Shown: positions 34,130 through 43,063, counted from the first letter of the stretch. The stretch is DNA of 64,000 nucleotides from Clostridiales bacterium (GCA_009782505.1 WRIW01000007.1:1-64000); one strand, 5' to 3'. The notes: generated from the sequence alone by a model not told the origin. Translations and numbers: made by a program.

Positions 34130-34202
34130 CGGCGCCGCCGGAAGCGGACGCCGCCGAAAGCGAAATATACAAAGCTGCTGCGCAAGAGAGGGGGGATGAA
34201 CA

Positions 34203-35324
34203 CTGGCCGGCGAAGGCGAAAAAACCGAAAAAGCAACCCCTAAACGAAAGCAGGAGGAGCGCAAAAAGGGCAACGTGCTGATGAGCCAGGAAGTAAATAC
34301 CATATTTTCCCTCCTGGTCATCTTCTTCGCCCTGCGGATGCTGGTACCGGGCATCTATCTGAGGCTTCAGTCCAATACCGTCGACTTCTTCACCATGGGC
34401 GCCCGGGTGGAGACATTATACCAAAGCGACATCGTCAGCTTTTTCATTAAAAACGCCCTCCTTTTCGCCGTCACGGCTTTTCCCCTTTGCCTTATCGCCA
34501 TGTTTTCCGCCATGGCCATCACCATGGGCCAGACGCGAATGCTTTTCGCTACGGAAGCCATGCAGTTCAAGTGGGAGAAGCTCAACCCCATCAACGGGAT
34601 AAAAAAGCTCTTCTCCCTGCGGAGCGTGGTGGAGCTCCTCAAGTCCGCGATCAAGATCGTCATCCTCATCTATATCATCTACAAGGAGCTGTCTAACGCC
34701 ATCTTCATGCTGCCCAGGCTCATGGACATGTCCGTGCCCGCGGTGGCAGCCTATACGGGAAACCTCATCCTGTCCATCGTATGGAAGGCGGCGGCGGTGT
34801 TTGTAGTGCTGGCGGCGGCGGACTACTTCTACCAGTGGTGGGATTATGAGCGCAAGCTGCGTATGAGCAAGCAGGAAGTGAAGGACGAGTACAAGGAGAC
34901 GGAGGGGGATCCCCAGGTCAGGGCGCGGCAGAGGTCAAGGCGGGAGCAGGCCGCCCGGCGGCGCATGATGCAAAACGTGCCCACGGCGGACGTGGTCATC
35001 CGAAATCCCACGCACTTCGCCATAGCCCTGAAGTATGACCCGGACGTAAATCAGGCGCCTGTGGTCACCGCGAAGGGCATGGATCATCTGGCCCTGCGAA
35101 TCATACAGGTAGCCAGGGACAATGAAGTATACGTCATGGAAAACAAACCTCTGGCTAGGAGCCTCTTTGAGGAAGTGGAGCTTGACCAGGAGATACCGGA
35201 AGCCTTCTACCAGGTCATCGCGGAGATACTGGCTTTTGTGTACAACATCAACGAGAGGGACGGCAAGGGCCCGGCCTTCGACGCCTTGGACGGCAGGGCG
35301 ATGGAGGAAGCGGGAGCCCTGTAG
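34203..35324 (+). CDS. flhB: Flagellar export switch protein FlhB (CTG start)
   Basis: Substrate-specificity switch of the export gate. Reading back from the conserved part, the frame gives AGEGEKTEKATPKRKQEERK, the standard FlhB N-terminus, before the first ATG/GTG. In frame, a TGA stop lies at 34197-34199; the only start between it and the N-terminus is CTG 34203, seven bases after GAGAGGGGGG (34186-34195). The 373-residue protein has four membrane helices. The autocleavage motif NPTH starts at Asn268. Confidence 0.92.
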   Translation: MAGEGEKTEKATPKRKQEERKKGNVLMSQEVNTIFSLLVIFFALRMLVPGIYLRLQSNTVDFFTMGARVETLYQSDIVSFFIKNALLFAVTAFPLCLIAMFSAMAITMGQTRMLFATEAMQFKWEKLNPINGIKKLFSLRSVVELLKSAIKIVILIYIIYKELSNAIFMLPRLMDMSVPAVAAYTGNLILSIVWKAAAVFVVLAAADYFYQWWDYERKLRMSKQEVKDEYKETEGDPQVRARQRSRREQAARRRMMQNVPTADVVIRNPTHFAIALKYDPDVNQAPVVTAKGMDHLALRIIQVARDNEVYVMENKPLARSLFEEVELDQEIPEAFYQVIAEILAFVYNINERDGKGPAFDALDGRAMEEAGAL

Positions 35325-35352
35325 CGCAAGTGATATAACGGGAGTTAGTTGA

Positions 35353-37413
35353 TTGATTAAGACTATTCTTGACAATGTAGTAGCCGTATTCGTACTGGTC
35401 ATCGTATCGCTGCTGATCATACCTCTTTCCGTGCATGTGCTGGATTTCATGTTCATCCTGAATCTGGCCCTGTCCCTTGTCATCATCCTCATGACCATGT
35501 ATATACGGGAGCCCCTGGATCTGTCCGTATTTCCCTCGGTGCTGCTGGTGACCACGCTCCTGCGCCTCGCCCTCAATGTGGCTTCCACCAGGATGATCCT
35601 GTCCAACGGCGGTTATGCCGGCGAGGTCATCCGAACCTTTGGCCAGTTCGTCATCCGGGGCAACGTGGTAGTGGGTATCGTCATCTTCCTCATCATCGTG
35701 CTGGTGCAGTTCATCGTCATCACCAAGGGCGCCGAGCGCGTGGCGGAAGTAGCGGCCAGGTTCACCCTGGACGCCATGCCCGGTAAGCAGATGGCCATCG
35801 ATACCGACCTGAGCACGGGCGCCATCGACGAAGCGGAGAGCCGCAACCGGCGCGCGAAGATACAGAAGGAAGCCGACTTCTTCGGGGCCATGGACGGCGC
35901 GTCCAAGTTCGTCAAAGGGGACGCCATCATCTCCATCGTCATCGTATTCATCAATCTCATCGGCGGCTTCATCGTGGGCACGCTGGGCAATGAGGGAAGC
36001 CTTGGGCAGATCGTGAATATCTACTCCATCGCCACCGTAGGCGACGGGCTCATGGCGCAGATACCCGCCCTCCTCATATCCGTCGCTACCGGCATGCTGG
36101 TCACCCGCTCCGCGGCGGAAGCGGACTTGAATACGGATCTGGTGCGGCAGTTCCGTACCCAGCCCATCACCATGATCATCTCCGGCGCCGCCATGACCCT
36201 GCTCATCCTCATCGGCTTCCCGCCGGTGCAGGTAGCCATGACGTCAGGCATACTCATCGTGCTTGGGGCCGTGCTCATACGCCAGCAGAGGGCGGCGATA
36301 CCGGCGCCCGCCGCCGAAGGCCCGCCGGTCATGGAGGAAGTGACCAGCGAGGTGGCGTTCTACAAGAACCTGGATAATGTCTATAATCTCTTGACCGTAG
36401 ACCCCATCGGCATGGAATTCGGCTATAGCCTGCTCCCCCTGGTGGACGAGCACAGCGGGGGCAACTTCATGGATCGGGTGGTCATGTTCCGTAAGCAGTT
36501 TGCCGACGAGATGGGCATGGTCATCCCCTCGGTGCGCCTGAAGGACTCCAGCCAGATCAACCCCAACCAGTATGAAATCAAGCTGAAAGGGGAGACGGTG
36601 GCGGAAGGGGAAGTCCTCATCGACCACTTCCTGGCCCTGGAGCCGGCGGAGATACCGGAAGGCGAGGCGGTAGACGGCATAGAGACCATAGAGCCCGCCT
36701 TCGGCATGCCGGCCAAGTGGATAAGCGAAGACAAGAAGATCAAGGCGGAGATGGCGGGGTATACCCTCATCGACCCCACCTCGGTCATCATCACCCACCT
36801 CTCCGAGATCATCCGCAACCACGCCTACGAGCTGCTCACCCGGCAGGAAGTGAAGAAGATGGTGGAGAAGCTCCGGCAGCGCAACGAAATCATCGTGGAC
36901 GACACCATACCCGGGGTGCTCACGATGACGGAGCTGCAAAAGATACTGCGCAACCTGCTCCGGGAGGGCATACCCATCAGCGACCTGGAGACCATACTGG
37001 AGACCCTGGCGGACTACGGGCCCGTGGTGAAGGACAACGACATGCTCACCGAATACGTCAGGCAGGCCCTGAAGCGCACCATCACCCACCGCTTCTCCGA
37101 AGCCGGCCAGATGAAGGTGATGAGCCTGGACGGGGAGCTGGAAAACATCATTATCAACAGTGTAAAGAAAATGGACGGGGGGGCCTACCTGGCCCTGGAG
37201 CCCGATACGATACAGAAGATAATCACCGCTACAAACGAAAAGATAAACCAGATGAAGCAGGTGGTGCAGCCGGCTATCATCCTTACCTCGCCGGTGGTGC
37301 GCCTGTATTTCAAGAAGCTGCTGGACCAGTTCAACCCGGAGGTCGTGGTATTGTCCTTCAACGACATAGACAGCGGGGTGCAGATACAATCCCTGGGGAC
37401 GATAGCTATCTGA
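35353..37413 (+). CDS. flhA: Flagellar export gate protein FlhA
   Basis: Largest export-gate protein, 686 residues. Residues 1-315 form eight or so membrane helices with the FHIPEP-type loop region (ERVAEVAARFTLDAMPGKQM, AIDTDLSTGAIDEAES), conserved in FlhA. The cytoplasmic domain docks chaperones and FliH/FliI. TTG 35353 with GGAG at 35341 is the only in-frame start; TTG 35349 reads straight into a stop. No flhF or flhG follows. Confidence 0.97.
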   Translation: MIKTILDNVVAVFVLVIVSLLIIPLSVHVLDFMFILNLALSLVIILMTMYIREPLDLSVFPSVLLVTTLLRLALNVASTRMILSNGGYAGEVIRTFGQFVIRGNVVVGIVIFLIIVLVQFIVITKGAERVAEVAARFTLDAMPGKQMAIDTDLSTGAIDEAESRNRRAKIQKEADFFGAMDGASKFVKGDAIISIVIVFINLIGGFIVGTLGNEGSLGQIVNIYSIATVGDGLMAQIPALLISVATGMLVTRSAAEADLNTDLVRQFRTQPITMIISGAAMTLLILIGFPPVQVAMTSGILIVLGAVLIRQQRAAIPAPAAEGPPVMEEVTSEVAFYKNLDNVYNLLTVDPIGMEFGYSLLPLVDEHSGGNFMDRVVMFRKQFADEMGMVIPSVRLKDSSQINPNQYEIKLKGETVAEGEVLIDHFLALEPAEIPEGEAVDGIETIEPAFGMPAKWISEDKKIKAEMAGYTLIDPTSVIITHLSEIIRNHAYELLTRQEVKKMVEKLRQRNEIIVDDTIPGVLTMTELQKILRNLLREGIPISDLETILETLADYGPVVKDNDMLTEYVRQALKRTITHRFSEAGQMKVMSLDGELENIIINSVKKMDGGAYLALEPDTIQKIITATNEKINQMKQVVQPAIILTSPVVRLYFKKLLDQFNPEVVVLSFNDIDSGVQIQSLGTIAI

Positions 37414-37423
37414 CACGGCGCAA

Positions 37424-37472
37424 AGCTCCGGCGCCTCACGAGGCATAGGTATACCGCGTAGCTCCGGCGCCT
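37424..37472 (+). repeat. Direct repeat between flhA and the sigma-factor gene
   Basis: AGCTCCGGCGCCT occurs at 37424-37436 and 37460-37472, 36 bp apart. Each copy contains the self-complementary GGCGCC. The second copy abuts the GAGGGAGG ribosome binding site of the sigma-factor gene. Confidence 0.55.
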
Positions 37473-37490
37473 GAGGGAGGTGGCTCGCCG

Positions 37491-38306
37491 TTGGCGGACA
37501 ATCAAGAGCACAATGACCGTTTGGATGACCCGGTGGAAATGATGGAGGCGTATAAGAGGACGAAAGACCTGGAGACCCGCAACCGGCTGGTCATGCACTA
37601 CGCCCCCGCTGTACGGCACACCATCATCAGTATGAGGTCCATCCTGCCACAGAATATCGCTCAGGAGGAGTTTTATCACCAGGGCATACTCGCCCTCATC
37701 GACTGTATCGAGAAGTACGACCCCGGCCGGGGCGCCAGCTTCGGCACATTTATCTTCAAGCATCTCCGGGGGGCCATGCTCAGCTATATGCGTAAGCACA
37801 GCTGGCTGCCGTACCGGGTGAGGGCGGCGCGGCGGAGCATCATCGCTGCCCGGACGGAGCTGAGTAATCAGCTCATGCGGGAGCCTACGGACCAGGAGTT
37901 GGCGGAGTATATGGACATACCGCCCCGGGAGCTGAACCGCAACCTGCAAGAGATAGCGGCGGCGGATATGATCTCCTTCGAGGAGATGATGGCGGGGGGA
38001 AGCCTGTGGTCGCCCTACGACGGAGGGGCCTTCAAAGGCAGCCGGGTCTACGACCCGCCGGACGACAGCGTGGACCGGGATATGATGCAGGGGGAGCTGC
38101 GGGAGGCGTTGGCGGCGGCCATCGACGGCCTGGGCCCGAAGGAGAAGCAAGTGATATCGCTATGCTATTACGAAAACCTTAACCTGAGGGAGATCGGCGA
38201 GGTGCTCAACGTGAGCCAGCAAAGGATATCATTTATCCGCTCCCAGGCACTGGTCAAACTGAGGAAAGTTATGGTAGAATATCTACATGGGGAGGAAGAG
38301 GAATAA
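37491..38306 (+). CDS. fliA: RNA polymerase sigma factor for flagellar operon, FliA/SigD/WhiG type
   Basis: Directs late flagellar and chemotaxis genes and is restrained by FlgM. Domain 2 is visible at about 28-100 (RNRLVMHYAPAVRHTIISMR; GILALIDCIEKYDPGRGASF; GTFIFKHLRGAMLSYMRKHS). Domain 3 follows with TELSNQLMREPTDQELAEYM. Domain 4 contains ENLNLREIGEVLNVSQQRIS (helix-turn-helix). At 271 residues the length is normal. Strong RBS GAGGGAGGTGG precedes TTG 37491. The stop overlaps the next ATG (TAATG). Confidence 0.93.
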   Translation: MADNQEHNDRLDDPVEMMEAYKRTKDLETRNRLVMHYAPAVRHTIISMRSILPQNIAQEEFYHQGILALIDCIEKYDPGRGASFGTFIFKHLRGAMLSYMRKHSWLPYRVRAARRSIIAARTELSNQLMREPTDQELAEYMDIPPRELNRNLQEIAAADMISFEEMMAGGSLWSPYDGGAFKGSRVYDPPDDSVDRDMMQGELREALAAAIDGLGPKEKQVISLCYYENLNLREIGEVLNVSQQRISFIRSQALVKLRKVMVEYLHGEEEE

Positions 38307-39058
38307 TGCACAGCGGATTTTATGCCATTGCCTCGGGGCTGCTTGCCCAGCAACGCAATCTGGATGTGATAGGTAATAATCTCGTGAACGCGGATACCCC
38401 AGGGTTCCGGGCGGAGCGAATGGTTTTTACAACTTTTCAGCATGAATTGATGATCCGCAAGGAGGCCTGGTCCCGGACATTCATCGGCATCGCCAGCCCG
38501 ATAACCCTGGTGGACGACGTAGTCACCCTCCAGCACTCGGGGCTGTACCAGGATACGGGCTTCCCCTTCGACATAGCCATCGACGGCCCGGGGTTCTTCG
38601 TGGTGCAAGGCAGCGGCGAACAACCGTTCCTGACCCGGGGGGGGCAGTTCAACATGGACGTGGAGGGCTTCCTCATCCTGCCGGGCGTGGGCAGGGTACT
38701 GGGGCAGGACGGCAAACCCATACAGGTGAAAAACGCCGAGTTCACCGTGCTCCCGGACGGGACTATCAACAATGAAGCCGGCAGGCGCGTAGGCGTACTC
38801 GCCGTGGTGATGCCCCCCGATGTGGAGCAGCTGAACCGGATGAACAACGGGATGTATCAGATGGAGGAAGGCGTGCTCACAGAAGCGGCCGAGGGATACC
38901 GGCTCGTGCAGGGCGTGGTGGAGAAGTCCAATGTGGACTACAACCGGGAGATGACGACCTTCATCGAGGCGCAGAGGGCGTTTCAGTCCTGCAGCTCCGC
39001 GCTGCAGATGTACGATTCGTTGAATAGGCGGGCCGCGGCGGCCATCGCGAGCGTATAA
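38306..39058 (+). CDS. flgF: Flagellar rod/hook-basal body protein, FlgF/FlgG type (FlhO-like)
   Basis: A 250-residue distal or middle rod protein. N-terminal rod motif GNNLVNADTPGFRAERMVFT; middle GLYQDTGFPFDIAIDGPGFF; C-terminal NVDYNREMTTFIEAQRAFQS. In Bacillus, FlhO and FlhP form such a pair; here the two copies differ, this one being the FlgF-like member. Assignment between FlgF and FlgG is by order and weak features only. One-base overlap with the sigma gene. Confidence 0.88.
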   Translation: MHSGFYAIASGLLAQQRNLDVIGNNLVNADTPGFRAERMVFTTFQHELMIRKEAWSRTFIGIASPITLVDDVVTLQHSGLYQDTGFPFDIAIDGPGFFVVQGSGEQPFLTRGGQFNMDVEGFLILPGVGRVLGQDGKPIQVKNAEFTVLPDGTINNEAGRRVGVLAVVMPPDVEQLNRMNNGMYQMEEGVLTEAAEGYRLVQGVVEKSNVDYNREMTTFIEAQRAFQSCSSALQMYDSLNRRAAAAIASV

Positions 39059-39070
39059 AGGAGAGCAAGT

Positions 39071-39802
39071 ATGAAGACAGCATTTCACGCGGGGGCGTCC
39101 GGGCTTATGGCCTATCAGCAGATGCTGGATACTGTGGGCAACAACATAGCCAACGTTAACACCGTCGGCTATAAGCACCAGACCACGAACTTCGAGGATC
39201 TGCTTTATGTCCATATGAACACCAAATCCGCCCCGGAGCTCCTCAAGGGCGTAGGAACCAGGGCGGCGTATACGCAGCTCCACTCGGATCAGGGGGCTTT
39301 CGTCACCACAGGGGGCAAGCTGGACTTCGCCATCATGGGGGACGGCTACTTCCAGGTGGACAACGAGGGCAGGCGCGAGTTCACCAGAAACGGCGCTTTC
39401 GCCATAGGGCTGCGGAGCCGGCGGGCTTACCTGACCACGGCGGACGGAGCCTATGTGCTGGACGCCAGGGGCAGGCGGATAGAGCTGAAGGAGACCGAAG
39501 GCACGGGCGTCTATGACTTTGACGCCCTTAATGAAGAGATCGGCGTATTCCGCTTCACGAACCCCCACGCCTTATCTCCCGTGTCCGCCACCAGATACCT
39601 GGAGTCGGAGGAGTCGGGTAAGGCGGCCAGGGACACGAAAGGCGTGTGCGAGCTGGGGCAGGGCTTCCTGGAGCAGTCCACCACCAACCTGGCCGACGCC
39701 ATGACGGAGATGATCAGGGCCCAGCGGGCGTATCAGGTGGCTGCCAGGGTCGTCACCACAGCCGACCAGATCGAAGAGATCGTCAATTCTCTGCGAAGGT
39801 AG
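39071..39802 (+). CDS. flgG: Flagellar basal-body rod protein FlgG (FlhP-like)
   Basis: Distal rod protein, 243 residues. N-terminal motif GNNIANVNTVGYKHQTTNFE; middle GGKLDFAIMGDGYFQVDNEG; C-terminal FLEQSTTNLADAMTEMIRAQ and AYQVAARVVTTADQIEEIVN. RBS AAAGGAGAGC precedes ATG 39071. Together with the preceding gene it completes the rod. Confidence 0.92.
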   Translation: MKTAFHAGASGLMAYQQMLDTVGNNIANVNTVGYKHQTTNFEDLLYVHMNTKSAPELLKGVGTRAAYTQLHSDQGAFVTTGGKLDFAIMGDGYFQVDNEGRREFTRNGAFAIGLRSRRAYLTTADGAYVLDARGRRIELKETEGTGVYDFDALNEEIGVFRFTNPHALSPVSATRYLESEESGKAARDTKGVCELGQGFLEQSTTNLADAMTEMIRAQRAYQVAARVVTTADQIEEIVNSLRR

Positions 39803-39912
39803 CATAAGGGCAGTCAATAGGTATCCCACGGGCAATCAATAAACGCCCCCGCCCATGTTAGTACTCCTCGCTACGGCGAAACACTGGCCCGGGGAGAAGG
39901 AGCTGAACCTGT

Positions 39913-40536
39913 TTGAGTAGCTACGATGAATTAAACGATATCCACATCGACGTACTGAAGGAGATCGGCAATATCGGTTCCGGCAATGCCGCCTCCGCTT
40001 TAAGCACCATGCTGGACCGCAAGGTCGATATATCCGTACCCGTAGTCCGGGTGCTGGACTATACCCAGGTGACGGAAGAGCTGGGCGGCCCGGAAGAGCT
40101 CATGGCCGGGTTGCTGCTCTCCCTGAAGGGCGACGTGACGGGGATGATCATGTTCCTGCTCCACAAAGACTTTGCCCACATGGTCATCAATACCCTCACC
40201 GGCATGGAGCTGGAGAATGTGGGCGTGCTGGACGAGTTCAGCAGCTCCGCCATCAGCGAGGTGGGCAACATCATGGCGGCTTCCTACGTAAACGCCATCG
40301 CCTCCCTCACCGGGCTGGTCATCGACATCACGCCCCCTGACGTGTGCGTGGATATGGTGGGCGCCATCCTCAGCGTCCCGGCGATTTATTTTGCCAACAT
40401 GGGCGACAAGATAATCTTCATCCAAGACGAGTTCGACAAGCAGGAAGGGGAGTCTAAGTCTTCCAGCCACATCCTGATGCTCCCGGAAGCGGATTCGTTA
40501 AATACGATAATGACAAAACTGGGATTGGAATTTTGA
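39913..40536 (+). CDS. cheC: CheY-P phosphatase CheC
   Basis: A 207-residue phosphatase that removes phosphate from CheY and binds CheD. Both active-site motifs are present: LKEIGNIGSGNAASALSTML near residue 15 and ISEVGNIMAASYVNAIASLT near residue 115. TTG 39913 lies nine bases after AAGGAG (39898-39903). It overlaps nothing and is followed three bases later by cheD. FliY provides a second phosphatase of the same family. Confidence 0.95.
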   Translation: MSSYDELNDIHIDVLKEIGNIGSGNAASALSTMLDRKVDISVPVVRVLDYTQVTEELGGPEELMAGLLLSLKGDVTGMIMFLLHKDFAHMVINTLTGMELENVGVLDEFSSSAISEVGNIMAASYVNAIASLTGLVIDITPPDVCVDMVGAILSVPAIYFANMGDKIIFIQDEFDKQEGESKSSSHILMLPEADSLNTIMTKLGLEF

Positions 40537-40539
40537 GCT

Positions 40540-41019
40540 ATGATTACCGTTGGCATCGCTGACTTAAATATCGCCCGCGCGCCGGATATACTGGTGACCT
40601 ACGCTTTAGGCTCCTGTATCGGTATCTGCCTGTACGACGCCAGGATGAAGCTGGCGGGGCTTTCCCATATCATGCTGCCCTCGGCGGCCCAGGCGCCTAA
40701 CCTGGCGAACCAGCCCATGAAGTTCGCCGACACGGCGGTGGAAATGCTCATCCACAAGATGGAAGCCGCCGGGGCGCACCGGGCGCTGATGAAAGCGAAA
40801 ATCGCCGGCGGGGCGACCATGTTCTCCGGGCTGAGCAATTCCTCCATCGCCAACATCGGCCAGAGAAATACCCAGGCCGTGAAGATGGAGCTTCTGCGCC
40901 AGCGCATACCCATCATCGCCGAGGATACGGGCAAGGACTTCGGCCGGACCCTGCTGCTGTCGGCGGAGGACGGCTCCATGAGGATAAAGTCTGCCACCAA
41001 AGGCGAGTGGGTCTTCTAA
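40540..41019 (+). CDS. cheD: Chemoreceptor glutamine deamidase CheD
   Basis: Deamidates Gln residues in chemoreceptors and stimulates CheC. The catalytic Cys lies in YALGSCIGICLYDARM and the His in LSHIMLPSA; the C-terminal end is KSATKGEWVF. The 159-residue length is typical. It is the last gene of the plus-strand flagellar operon before a convergent hairpin. Confidence 0.96.
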   Translation: MITVGIADLNIARAPDILVTYALGSCIGICLYDARMKLAGLSHIMLPSAAQAPNLANQPMKFADTAVEMLIHKMEAAGAHRALMKAKIAGGATMFSGLSNSSIANIGQRNTQAVKMELLRQRIPIIAEDTGKDFGRTLLLSAEDGSMRIKSATKGEWVF

Positions 41020-41065
41020 GACGTGTGAGATCCGCTTGCCTTGCCAGAAACAAATCTCACGCGTC
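41020..41065. terminator. Inverted repeat between convergent cheD and cheB
   Basis: GACGTGTGAGAT (41020-41031) pairs with ATCTCACGCGTC (41054-41065), twelve pairs with one wobble, around a 22-base loop. It lies immediately after the cheD stop and 33 bases past the cheB end, so it could stop transcription from both sides. T/A-runs are weak. Confidence 0.5.
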
Positions 41066-41098
41066 TCTATGCATCAGGTTTTGCTTCCCCCTATTGTA

Positions 41099-42145
41099 CT
41101 ACCTCATTCTGCTGAGTTGGCTGAGTATCTCCTGCCCAATCTGAGACAAGGGCAGCTGCCTGGTGACGCCGCCCCGCTTATACGCCTCCATAGGCATGCC
41201 GTAGACGACGCAGCTCTCCTGGTCCTGGCCTATGGTGTAGGCGCCTTTGTCATGCATCATGGTCAGGCCCCTGGCGCCGTCGGCGCCCATGCCGGTGAGT
41301 ATCACGCCGATGGAGTTCCCGCCGGCTTCTTCCGCGCAGGATTGGAAGAGCACGTCCACGGAGGGGCAGTGGCCGCTGACTTTCTCGCCCTTCTGGCTGC
41401 GGACATAGTAGCCCTTGACGTCCCTCTTCAGGGTCAGGTGGTACTCGCCGGCGCCCAGGAGGATAAGCCCGGTCTCTACCCGGTCGCCGTCGGCGGCCTC
41501 TTTGGCGGTCATGTTGCATATCTTATCCAGCCGCTCGGCGTACATCCGGGTGAAGCCCGGGGGCATGTGCTGCACGATGACTACGCCGGGGGTGCTGGCG
41601 GGGAGGTCCTTGACCACCTGAATGATGGCTTCCGTGCCTCCGGTGGAAGCGCCGATGGCCACGACGGCCCGTTGGTTCTTGAACATAGAGGGGTTGCCCA
41701 GCACCCTGGCATGGGGCGCAAGGGGCGCCCGCGCCCCCCGGACCTTGCTGCGGTAGATGGCTTTGATCTTGCCCCTAATGGTATCGAAAAACAAATCCAG
41801 GTCCCCGGGGGCGTTGACCGCGGGCTTCTTCTCGAAGTCCAGGGCCCCGGCTTCCACGGCGTCCAGGGCAAAGTCCGCCCGGGAGCTGATGACCAGCACC
41901 GGCAGGGGATGCCTGGGGAGAAGCATCTTTAAAAAATCTATCCCGTTCATACGGGGCATTTCTACATCGAGGGTAAGGACGTCCGGCTTCAGCTGGGTGA
42001 TTTTCTGCATGGCCTCGTCCGCGCCGGCGGCGGTGCCGACCACGCGGATGCCCGGATCCTCATTGAGGGAGCTTTCCATCTTCATGCGGAAAAGCAGGGA
42101 GTCGTCCACGACCAAAACCTTGATGGCAGGGAGCGTACTGGGCAT
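41099..42145 (-). CDS. cheB: Chemotaxis-specific methylesterase CheB
   Basis: Removes methyl groups from receptors when its receiver domain is phosphorylated. The receiver domain (phospho-Asp60 in VLTLDVEMP) is followed by the esterase domain with the catalytic Ser167 (AIGASTGGTEAI), His193 (VQHMPPGFT) and Asp289 (TGMGADGARG). At 348 residues the length is normal. It is the last gene of the cheA-cheW-cheR-cheB minus-strand series. RBS AAAGGTGATT precedes the ATG. Confidence 0.96.
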   Translation of the reverse strand: MPSTLPAIKVLVVDDSLLFRMKMESSLNEDPGIRVVGTAAGADEAMQKITQLKPDVLTLDVEMPRMNGIDFLKMLLPRHPLPVLVISSRADFALDAVEAGALDFEKKPAVNAPGDLDLFFDTIRGKIKAIYRSKVRGARAPLAPHARVLGNPSMFKNQRAVVAIGASTGGTEAIIQVVKDLPASTPGVVIVQHMPPGFTRMYAERLDKICNMTAKEAADGDRVETGLILLGAGEYHLTLKRDVKGYYVRSQKGEKVSGHCPSVDVLFQSCAEEAGGNSIGVILTGMGADGARGLTMMHDKGAYTIGQDQESCVVYGMPMEAYKRGGVTRQLPLSQIGQEILSQLSRMR

Positions 42146-42166
42146 AAATAATCACCTTTCGCACAG

Positions 42167-42230
42167 AGCACAGTGGGGACGGTTCTTTTGTGTTTTTCGA
42201 AAAACACAAAAGAACCGTCCCCACTGTGCT
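42167..42230. repeat. Perfect 64-bp palindrome between cheR and cheB
   Basis: The two 32-base arms are exact reverse complements (centre between 42198 and 42199), with outer AGCACAGTGGGGAC, core GGTTCTTTTGTG and T/A-rich centre. It starts three bases past the cheR stop and ends 21 bases before the cheB ATG. It does not extend beyond 42167/42230. Shape and GGGGAC core recall REP-type or transposase-associated palindromes; such a stem would also attenuate cheR-to-cheB transcription. Confidence 0.9.
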
Positions 42231-42232
42231 TG

Positions 42233-43063
42233 TCATGTTTTCTGATAGATGGAAGGGCGGATGAAGCCGTAGCGGGTGGCGCCTTTATCCAGCACCTCGG
42301 AGTGGCCCACCAGGAGGAAGCCGCCCTTGGCAGTGGCGTCATAGAAGCGCTCTACCAGTTTGTTTCTGGTGTCGGCGTCGAAGTAGATCATCACATTGCG
42401 GCAAAAGATGATATCGAAGGGCTTCTTGTAGACCATAGGATCCATCAGGTTAAATACCCGGAAGATGACTTCCTTCCTGATCTTCTCCGTCACCTGGTAG
42501 GAGCCGTCCGGCAGGCGGGTGAAGTACTGGGTCTTCCACTGCTTGGGCAGATCCTTGATGTTGTCTTCGGAGTAGATGGCCTGCTTGCCTTTGTTCAGGA
42601 CATTCATGGAGATGTCCGTAGCCAGTATGCGCGTGTCCCACATGCCTTTCTTGCTGCCGAAGTACTGCTCCATGGTCATGGCTATGTTGTACGCCTCCTG
42701 GCCGGCGGAGCAGCCCGCGCTCCAGATACGCAGCTCGCGGCTGCGGTTTTTCTCCAGATAGGGAAGGGCGAACTCCAGGAGGAACTCGAAGTGCTCGGTC
42801 TCCCGGGCGAAGTAGGAGTAATTGGTGGTGATTTTGTTTAAAAAATTCAGCATCTCGTCGCCGGTCTTATCCCGCCGGAGAAGGTCCATGTACTGGTTGA
42901 AGCTGGAAAGCCCCAGATCCTTGATGGTATGGGAAAGGCGCCCTTCCACCAGCTGGCGCTTCTTGGAGAGGTTGATGCCGTACTTGTCGTAGACAAAATT
43001 AACAAGCTGGTTGAACTCTTCGTTTGAAATCTTCACCAGAAGGTTGGAATGATGATTGTCCAT
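42233..43063 (-). CDS. cheR: Chemotaxis protein methyltransferase CheR
   Basis: Methylates Glu residues of chemoreceptors with SAM. The N-terminal helical domain (NFVYDKYGINLSKKRQLVEG) is followed by the SAM-binding domain with TNYSYFARE, WSAGCSAGQEAYNIAMTME, DIIFCRNVMIYFD and LLVGHSEVL. The SAM motif GCSxGEEPY of most CheRs here reads GCSAGQEAY. At 276 residues the length is normal. It lies between cheW and cheB. Confidence 0.95.
   Translation of the reverse strand: MDNHHSNLLVKISNEEFNQLVNFVYDKYGINLSKKRQLVEGRLSHTIKDLGLSSFNQYMDLLRRDKTGDEMLNFLNKITTNYSYFARETEHFEFLLEFALPYLEKNRSRELRIWSAGCSAGQEAYNIAMTMEQYFGSKKGMWDTRILATDISMNVLNKGKQAIYSEDNIKDLPKQWKTQYFTRLPDGSYQVTEKIRKEVIFRVFNLMDPMVYKKPFDIIFCRNVMIYFDADTRNKLVERFYDATAKGGFLLVGHSEVLDKGATRYGFIRPSIYQKT

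Noticed and set aside
36244-37446. 400-codon minus-strand open frame
   Set aside because: Antisense to flhA, no recognisable motif, His/Leu/Val-rich composition typical of antisense of GC-rich genes.
37414-37490. Short flhF/flhG remnant between flhA and the sigma gene
   Set aside because: Only 77 bases with a 13-bp direct repeat; no residual similarity to FlhF or FlhG.
41036-41932. 298-codon plus-strand open frame after cheD
   Set aside because: Antisense to cheB, whose catalytic residues are all intact on the minus strand.
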